Assembly: GCA_001953115.1 (NCBI GenBank)
Contig: LSSL01000886.1
Coordinates: 17,355-48,228 of the forward strand
Reading direction: 5' to 3'
DNA: 30,874 nucleotides
Source of the DNA: Smittium mucronatum
Taxonomy: Eukaryota; Kickxellomycota; Harpellomycetes; Harpellales; Legeriomycetaceae
In this document: piece after piece, positions 13,950-20,616 of the stretch
Layout: every line of letters starts with the position of its first letter
Numbering within the stretch: the first letter of the stretch is position 1
Position numbers and translations under genes: made by a program
Notes under the pieces: generated by a model
Databases searched by the model: none
What the model saw: only the letters and a program-made list of their open reading frames with translations
Told to the model about the DNA's origin: nothing

Positions 13950-14900
13950 AATTCTGTTATTATATATTAAGTGGGAGAAATTTTTCGAATAACACAAATT
14001 TCAAATTCTAATTGTCCAAGTTGTTCATATAATTTCTTAATTTCATTGCATGTATCAAATGTCAGTTATTTTTACTGAAAGACATGTTGTAATATTTCAG
14101 ATAATGATAGACCGGAATTACCTGTCAGTGTCACCCCCATCACTCTGTATATGATATAAGTGGATCCAATACGTAAATAATAAGGGTAAAACTATTTTAT
14201 GTTTATCTAGAAATACCGTTTAATGAAAGATACTTTTCCTTATTACCAATAAATCTGATAGCTGTTTTTAAATCCATATTCTATTATTTGCGCATGATTT
14301 AATGATAAATTTGTGGGTAGATTTTTCCTTATAAACAGTATAAGCATATATCAAATAGATGCTCAGATCATAGTGAGCATCTATATAATATGGCTTTTCA
14401 AATGTGAACCTGACTCTCTTTTAATTGGGGATTATTGTATTATTAGAGTTCTTAATTTTAAACATGTTGCTGGAATGTATTATATGATAGTGTAACTAGC
14501 TCTTAAAAGTCCCGCTACTTCTAAAATAAAAAATAGTTTAGAGGATTTTTTTTTTGATAGATATTATCCAAAAAAATTTAAACATCGATATATGTTGTTC
14601 TCTATACCAAATAAATATCTTATTGGATATTCTTCCAAAGCTTCGAAAAATTATGAAAAAATAGTGAATTTTTTTGATTTCTCTTGAGTTTTTTATCAGG
14701 GTCAGTTAAATGATTTATAGCCTTCTATTTTACATAAGTTTAATTTCCCCTTGATAAATAACTCTGCTAAAAAAAAATAATTTTTTTATTGGAATTTGAA
14801 AGACTCCCTTGTCCAAAAAAGATCTTATGGCTAGCAATTTATCTTAATTTATTAAATTTGCAGTTTTTTGAGATTAAATATTCAATGGAATAAGATCCTA
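13950..14900 (-). pseudogene. possible tyrosine-recombinase remnant beyond relic 1
   Basis: This stretch is somewhat richer in G+C than the desert to its left and lies where a DIRS element would carry its tyrosine recombinase. On the minus strand there are short coding-like runs, for example IFIWYRENNISMFKFF near 14620-14680, which resembles the W..WC.ENN segment of recombinase N-terminal domains. I could not find the catalytic R...HxxR...Y set, so this is a weak call. A hairpin lies at 14355-14384. Confidence 0.2.
14355..14384. repeat. perfect 11-bp inverted repeat with 8-base loop
   Basis: Arms ATAGATGCTCA (14355-14365) and TGAGCATCTAT (14374-14384) are exact reverse complements around the loop GATCATAG. 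It is one of the few mixed-composition palindromes in the window. It may be part of the adjoining element relic; no T-run follows it as a terminator would need. Confidence 0.6.
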
Positions 14901-14984
14901 GACCTCGGATTTAAGCGAAATAAGCGTATCATCCAAGAAATCAATTTCCTGCTTTGATTTTTAGGAGCGAAGAATTACTATTTC

Positions 14985-15201
14985 ATGGACCTGGAATTAC
15001 TTTTTTTATCTGTATTTTTATTGGCTGCTATATTTAAAACACCCTTGGAATCAAAACCATTTTGCAAATTTCTACATAGGTGTGAATGTATTCATTATTA
15101 TACGCCCCCTGAGCATCTTTCTGGAATTTCTGATGTATTAGATACCAGAATATGCAGCATAATATATTACTCCACTTTGTGAATTTTTGGTTTAGAGAGC
15201 T
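14985..15201 (-). pseudogene. relic 1: C-terminal tail of pol
   Basis: Continues the previous fragment in a shifted frame: WYLIHQKFQKDAQGAY, then YVEICKMVLIP, open for about 48 codons. WYLIHQ has the spacing from the SWF motif expected of the PPWNLI block that follows it in DIRS-like pol proteins, and relic 2 shows NLITLNVQ at the same place. Identification rests on position and short motif similarity. A plus-strand frame of 65 codons here is a shadow. Confidence 0.4.
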
Positions 15202-15504
15202 TTATAACACTATCTTCTTGTTATGAAACCAACTTAAGTAGACTTCTGCTTTCTTAATATGTTTGGAAGAAAAAATGTCTAAGTAGTGAGGTCCTTGAAG
15301 AGAGTTCAGTAAATTGAAAGTATTTATGGACAGATAATACTCTTTCCAGGCAGTTAGCCATCTCAGAGATCTGCTGTATTCAAAAAATATTGTAAATAAA
15401 CTACCTGGTATTTTTTTTGTCTTTAGTTGCTGTAACTTGATCTCATCCGAAAATTTCAGTATTTTGGATGATATTGTGGACCCAATTTTCTTTACATGAT
15501 TCAA
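15202..15504 (-). pseudogene. relic 1: RNase H C-terminal half and GPHxxDxF region, open for 100 codons
   Basis: Longest surviving piece of the element. It begins in mid-protein: NHVKKIGSTISSKILKFSDE fits the ALAYVKKFGGTIS block of RNase H, then SRSLRWLTAWKEYYLS fits the PADAPSR...EW.LS block, then LLNSLQGPHYLDIFSS and EVYLSWFHNKK fit the GPHxVDLFAS...YxSWxPDP signature of DIRS-type pol. The upstream codon is TTG with the frame of the preceding part lost, so this is not an independent gene. The second relic shows the same LNS....P block at 30350-30463. Confidence 0.75.
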
Positions 15505-15559
15505 AATAGTCTTTTCCCAATTAAAAGAGGTCTAACCTCCCCAAAAACCCCTTTTTTTC

Positions 15560-15965
15560 AATTCATAGTATACATTTTTCAGCTATTTGGCTTGATAACA
15601 ATTTTTTCTTTAATTCGGTCCATCAACCTACGTAGAAATATGATCCCATTATTATACCCCAGTCAGAGCCACTGAGTTCTTGAAATTTTCAATTTTTTGG
15701 GTCTCAGAAAAAAAATATCTCCATTTAAAACTTCAGCTGGTTCTTCCAGAATAGTAGGTTTTGAATGGCAATATTATTGAGGATATATTTGACTTAAATA
15801 AACTAGATTCTGAAAAAGAGTATTTATACAGCTCTAGGATTTTTTGGAGAGCAAGAAGCCCATGATTTGACGCTAGAAACATTAATAGGCTTTCCTAGTA
15901 AAGCTCCCCAGATATTATGATATCTTAGGGTCAGCATTAAGTAGATTTTTAGCCTCCTAAAAAAC
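15560..15965 (-). pseudogene. relic 1: RT thumb and N-terminal half of RNase H
   Basis: From 15965 downward the thumb region reads NADPKIS, stop, YLGSFTRKAY, matching the SFIGKAQ block after the RT palm in DIRS-like and Ty3-like pol proteins. After a broken linker, 15670 to 15560 is 37 codons in one frame with two stops: GSDWGIIMGSYFYVG, stop, WTELKKKLLSSQIAEK. This corresponds to the first catalytic Asp block of RNase H (DASD.GWGI) and the following W..E block. One codon near the DAS motif appears lost. Confidence 0.65.
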
Positions 15966-16091
15966 ATTTTTACCCTTTCAATTTCATATTTAGAGAAATT
16001 TATTTAAAACAATAAATTTGTAGTATGTTTTGATGGTGACGCAAATTACTTATCGCAATTTAATTTTAATGCGACTTACCTGATCTTAGAA

Positions 16092-16392
16092 TATATCTTT
16101 CAAATTATATTCACAATTCTCCTTCAAAGTTAACACGATTAACCGATCTTTCGGATGTTCTAATATTCAAATCCTTTTGATCTTAAAAATTCCGATACTG
16201 GTCAAAAAATATTATATAATATCAGATGAGAAAGCAATAATCCAAAAGACAGAAAGTTTAGCACAAAGTATTGACAGTTAAAATCAGGTCTGAGATAATT
16301 ACGAATTTTTTGTACACTATGATATGCATAAACGTATCTTAAAGGACTAAAGGCAAAATGTAGTCCTTCCGCCGGATTTTAAAAATGAAAAA
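16092..16392 (-). pseudogene. relic 1: reverse transcriptase palm fragments
   Basis: Three overlapping frames cover the RT core. Bases 16392 to 16262 read IRRKDYILPLVL, stop, DTFMHIIVYKKF, matching the first-aspartate block (DYL.SVDL.DAF.HI.....). Bases 16318 to 16160 are 51 sense codons with one internal TGA, containing IRNYLRPDFNCQYF, then LNFLSFGLLLSHLIL, the counterpart of LPFGLSLSPxVF, then PVSEFLRSKGF. The internal TGA stands where Arg is usual (IFRPV), as expected of a CGA to TGA transition. Bases 16163 to 16092 read HPKDRLIVL and KENCEYNLKDIF, where HPKD sits at the YxDD box. The catalytic Asp pair is therefore damaged. Confidence 0.75.
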
Positions 16393-16622
16393 TTACAAGC
16401 TCCGAATTTATTATTGATATTCGACGTGAAGGTTGAGATTTTAGGGATCGAGAATTAATCTGATACCCACTTCATTTATATTTATAGCGATGGCTGGTTT
16501 TAGAATTCAGGTAACCTTTGATTGATATTCTCGATAGATCTTTTAACATAAGGAAATATATTATTCTGCTGGAACTTTGTTTAACCTTTTGTTCATTTTC
16601 AATTTTTTTTCGACACAAGGAT

Positions 16623-16808
16623 TTAGCATATGAGGGTTTGTGCTCTTGAAAGATATTCTGGATTCAATCGAAACTGTTTTATCGGATCTTTTTGTGTCTC
16701 ATTTTTTACCAGAATAATCAAAACATGTCTAGGAATCCTCCAAACAGAGATCCCTGGTCAACTTCTAAAAGTACCACTACCCTCTGCAGCAATCCTTTCA
16801 ACGATGGT
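16623..16808 (-). pseudogene. relic 1: region between gag and RT, one frame with a single stop
   Basis: Sixty-two codons in one frame, with a TGA after GTFRS and a closing TAA. It contains HVLIILVKNETQKDPIKQF followed by NPEYLSRAQTLI. Position and pattern suit the N-terminal part of the pol protein that precedes the RT core in this family (a WVL...G..IPF...P..S segment), but this is an inference from place and loose similarity. A plus-strand frame of 60 codons over the same bases is its antisense shadow. Confidence 0.4.
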
Positions 16809-17061
16809 TTGAAGTTAGGTTATAAGAACTATTAGATGCAATTAAATTTAAAGTTGCTGAAGTTTCGGTGCTTGAATAATCTTTATTTTCTTTGCTATAA
16901 TAATTATTTGAAACCTTTTTGAGTTGGTTCTTGCGAAATATACGGATTCACCATATTTTAAACACTGTATTTTTTATGATGAGGACTTTAAACTCGTATT
17001 CTATCACCAGTTTTGTTTTAAATTGAATAGACCAATTAAAATTAATCTGAATATTCTGCTA

Positions 17062-17390
17062 CTATTGAGGGACGTCCAACTTCACCTGTGTTATAGTAGT
17101 TATGATCTCTTGAAGGGGGTATATCATTGTCCTGGAAAAAAAAATTAGGGTTATCAGCTCAAATACTCCCAGATTTTGATGAAGTTGACGTTTAATTAGA
17201 TTTTGATATTCTTTTCAGCTTGTCTTACCGCCAAATATGTTATATTAATAAAAAAATCGGGGGTTTCATGGTACTAAACTCAATTTGGTCAGTATCTGAA
17301 GAGTTAGTATGTATAAATTGTCCTTTGGAAAGTTTTTATTTTAATCTTACGCTTTTCTTAGGCGAAATGGGATTTGAATAAATCTTTTTT
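17062..17390 (-). pseudogene. relic 1: gag-like fragment
   Basis: The clearest piece is 17130 to 17062, an open stretch of 22 codons containing TMIYPLQEIITTITQVKLD and closed by TAG. It lines up with AMRALLAEI plus ANVIQCKLN of the second relic (28435 onward): M, L, EI, Q, KL at matching places. Upstream, about 17385-17300 reads KSHFA, stop, EKRKIKIKTFQRT, which resembles the SPLxxEERK....PRT stretch I recall from zygomycete retroelement gag-like proteins. No zinc knuckle is visible. The assignment of the upstream part is weaker than that of the 17062-17130 part. Confidence 0.5.
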
Positions 17391-17449
17391 CATCGAATAT
17401 TGTGCAACCAATAATTCTGAATGGATATTGATATCAGTAATGGGTACCA

Positions 17450-19169
17450 TCGTAGTAAATTAAAGGTCTTCTGGATATGATTTAAATTAATTTTATCTAA
17501 TTTTTTTGCACTATCTCAATAAGATTATAGTCTTCCCTGAATCACCTATACCTGTATTTTATTCACTCTTTAAATTATTCCAGTTAATTTTTTATTGCAT
17601 TTTTTATTAATTTTTTTAAATTTTAAAATATTTATGCTCGAGAGTATCTTTGAGAAATAAAATATGATAAGATTATCTCTAAACTTAAATCCACAATTTT
17701 TATCATAAACTTATTTCAGTTCAATATTTACTTTAAACTACTGGTTTAGATTTCAGTTTTTTTTCCCGCAATAAGATGGAAATTTTTTTTTTTTACATCA
17801 TATATGAAGTTGAATTATTTGATGTATTCACTAAATAATGAAACTTTTAGGGTTAAAAGCGCATAAATATTGATAGAATAATCTCAAAAATACTTTTAAA
17901 TCAAAAACTAAATATAGTAATGTAAGATTAGTAATGTTTAAAATCTTAATTCAAAACCCATATAATATTACTGATTTCCCTGTTCAATATTATTATAAAT
18001 ATCTTTAGCCTTTGCGCATAGAATTTATTAAATAAAATAAAATAAAATAAAATAAAATAAAATAAAATAAAATAAAATAAAATAAAATAAAATAAAATAA
18101 AATAAAATAAAATAAAATAAAATAAAATAAAATAAAATAAAATAAAATAAAATAATAAATCACTCAGTTTTTTTAGAATTTTTAACGGAAGAATGGTATT
18201 ATTTTTTGATATAATATTTTTAAAATTACAATTTCAACAGCTTGAAACCTTGTTTTAAGACTTGATATTCATAGATAAAAAATAAAAATGCCTATATAAG
18301 GATAGATTATTCATTTTTTATATATTAATAACACAAAAAAATCTATGATTTAGTCAAATTATTTATCTTTTTTTCTATTATTACTGATTTTACTCCAACT
18401 AAACTTTCCGAGAAGCGTATGTAAAATAAAAAAAATACACACTTAAAGAATTAAAGCCTTTTTAGGCGAAAAAAAATCTGGTAATAGATATATAAGGTAT
18501 ATAAATAATACTTATTAGATACATTTTTAAGGTGCTATTTTTGATATATCATTTCAGGCACTTCAAAAAATTCATAATCACTAAGCCTACCTTAATATAT
18601 TGGTTTTGATAATTTAATATTTTTGCTTTATTAAAAAGCTACTTCTTTTCAAATAAAGGCCATGTTATTTTGAAAGATCTTTTAGATATGTAAAATTAAT
18701 AATGAATAAAACGGATGCTGATTTTATGCAAAAAAACAACTAATTCTTCCAATTATTGATATTTTTCTCACATTTATTAATTATTTGGACTATTTTGAAC
18801 ATTTTATATTAAGGCGTTAGGATGTGCATTTCTGTCCTAAGTGGGACTTCATCCTTTTTTTCATCTAAAAATATTAACACGCTTGAAGAATTTTTTTAAC
18901 TATTTATTGGTTAATTAGGCTGGATTTTTTCTTTTCGTGAATTTTGATCAATTTAATTTTTAATTTTTCAGTTTTTTTTACCCATTATTTTTTTATATCA
19001 CCTTTTAGTTTTTATAATATTCAGTATAAGTATCCATGTGCTGGTATCATTAAAAATATACCAAATTTTATTGTAGATAGAATTTCATATTTTCCTTTAA
19101 CGTTAGCATAAGTTCAAGCGGTGCATTAAGCATGTTTATTTTCGACAATGAGTTGTTATATTCTGTTTC
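17450..19169. other. A+T-rich DNA between relics
   Basis: Contains the (AATAA)25 array and A/T runs. No coding frame or further structure recognised. Confidence 0.7.
18031..18155. repeat. perfect pentanucleotide array (AATAA)25
   Basis: Twenty-five exact head-to-tail copies of AATAA with no interruption over 125 bases, flanked by ordinary A+T-rich DNA. The perfection points to recent expansion by slippage. Confidence 0.97.
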
Positions 19170-19660
19170 TTAATCTTGGGGTTTACCAGGTAGTTTTTTC
19201 CCGGAGAGAAATGACTGAATATTGAGATAGTGATTCTTTGACATCCATAATGACTGAAGTTCCTGTCCTGGAGATGAATTAGACCCACCCTAAACTTGGA
19301 AAGTAGACGGTTATAAAGAACTTAGTGCTTTTACCGAGGCTTTCAACAGTTCCAGATTCAAACAGTCGAGTGTGGCTCTACTCTGTTATTCCTACAGTGA
19401 GAGCAGTAAAAACTATTATTGCTATAAGTACAAGGATAAATAGTTGAAGCGTAAATAGATGGAGCTAAGGAGCAAAATCTATCTTCAAGTATTTGCTGGA
19501 TAAGGGTACAGTGAGATAAAAGATCATGCAACTAGAGCTGCCCATATTTGACTTTGCAAAAATTATTTTGAAGTAAGGATTTACACTATTCCAAGTTTTA
19601 AAAAGAAACTGCGCCGTATAGTATTAATAATCCTCAGAGATTTTATGGGCAAAAAAAACT
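19170..19660 (+). pseudogene. coding-like relic, possibly retrotransposon gag
   Basis: A patch clearly richer in G+C than its flanks. One frame stays coding-like throughout, cut by scattered stops. Bases 19294-19443 are open for 49 codons containing WKVDGYKELSAFTEAFNSS and KQSSVALLCYSYSE. The same frame goes on with MELRSKIYLQVFAG, GYSEIKDHATRAAHI and YFEVRIYTIPSFKKKLRRI before TAG near 19660. The first part has the look of an LTR-retrotransposon gag (F.G..Y.EL..F...F..), but I do not recognise it firmly. No start or boundaries are visible. An unrelated host pseudogene is possible. Confidence 0.35.
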
Positions 19661-20111
19661 AGATATATATTTATTTTATTTTTTGCAATATTTCATGAGG
19701 TTGACTGGGGCAGGGGAAGGTAAAGTGATCTTGTGCGGAAATTTTGATATGAAAAAGAATAAAAAGTTTACTTTAAATAATAATTAAACAAGTAATTGGT
19801 TATTATTAGATAAGTATCACAAAAATCAAATGACTTTAAAAAAAAAGCAAACACAATTTTGAAATATATTATTATATTTGGATGAAATTTTTATTCGATT
19901 CTATTATATGTTATACTTTTGATTAGATTTATATATTATTTGACAGAAAAAAAACAAAAATGAATAATTAATGCAGCACCAGGTCGTTAATCCCTTCAAA
20001 ATCTATAATTGAAGAGTTGATTTCTGCTTTAACGATTCTTATTTCTAATTTCATGATCATATTTTGATTTATCTAGTATAATTTACACTCGAGTAGAGAT
20101 TGTTGTTTCAT

Positions 20112-20343
20112 ATGGATCAGAATTTGTTATTTTTGAAACCAGAAAAAGCCTTAGAAGATATGGAAAAGATTTAATTAAAAAAGGAAAGAATAGTATTGAA
20201 GAGTCAAATAGCATATACGAATGTTGAAGATTCACTCAGAATTCAAGTATACTAATGGTAAGTATGCTATACAATGGAATCAGCTAATATTAGTTACGAA
20301 TGGATCGATCAGCATATGATCCCAAGTAAAACCAAAATGTCCT
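20112..20343 (+). pseudogene. coding-like relic of unknown function
   Basis: From ATG at 20112 one frame reads MDQNLLFLKPEKALEDMEKI, TAA, then 26 sense codons LKKERIVLKS...EDSLRIQVY, then TAA, Trp, TAA, then CYTMESANISYEWIDQHMIP up to TGA at 20341-20343. The amino-acid mix (charged, Glu/Lys-rich, helical) is unlike random A+T-rich translation, and three stops in 77 codons is fewer than such DNA usually gives. It may belong with the relic at 19170-19660. A GTAAGT at 20257 looks like a splice donor but follows a stop in this frame. Confidence 0.25.
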
Positions 20344-20524
20344 GATTAATTAGATTAGATTTATATTTATAAGACAAACCCCAAAATAGTAGTTGTTCAA
20401 AAGGATTTATTATGGTATCCAAGCTCAAAATTTTATATATCTCAATGTAAAATCGGGCAAATGGAATTGTGAAAAGCAGAAATAAGAAATAAAAGAAAAT
20501 TTTAAAGAAGAGAATGCTAATCAA

Positions 20525-20530
20525 TTTATT
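20525..20530 (-). terminator. candidate poly(A) signal AATAAA of the CPR gene
   Basis: On the gene strand AATAAA lies about 87 bases past the TGA stop, after a T-rich stretch. The position suits a 3' processing signal, but the hexamer is common by chance in DNA this A+T-rich. Confidence 0.3.
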
Positions 20531-20616
20531 TAATGTAAAAAAATAAAGAAAGAAATAAAAGCTAGATTACTAAAATGTATAAATATGGATATTGAGAGAT
20601 TTGCGTTTTTTATAAT

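Larger units (their letters stand above)
14950..17400 (-). mobile_element. relic 1: decayed DIRS-like retroelement (gag-RT-RNase H)
   Basis: A patch of visibly higher G+C than its flanks. Read on the minus strand from 17400 downward it gives gag-like, RT, RNase H and tail fragments in the correct order, broken by stops and frame changes. The fragments are listed separately. The same order and similar spacing recur in the plus-strand relic at 28060-30874. The GPHxxDxFxS plus YxSWF signature following RNase H is typical of DIRS-type reverse transcriptases (family knowledge from memory). I found no terminal repeats or target-site duplication, so the ends are approximate. It is dead as a protein source: no frame covers a whole domain. 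Confidence 0.75.

Noticed and set aside
16630..17148. Plus-strand frames at 16630-16812 and 16924-17148
   Set aside because: They lie over the minus-strand gag/RT relic, whose translation matches known motifs while theirs does not.
20257..20264. GTAAGTAT resembling a canonical 5' splice site
   Set aside because: It directly follows an in-frame TAA in the only coding-like frame, and no matching acceptor joins two open frames.
20309..20524. Minus-strand 71-codon hydrophobic frame just past the CPR 3' end
   Set aside because: Starts at TTG, overlaps the candidate poly(A) signal and is antisense to the relic at 20112-20343.
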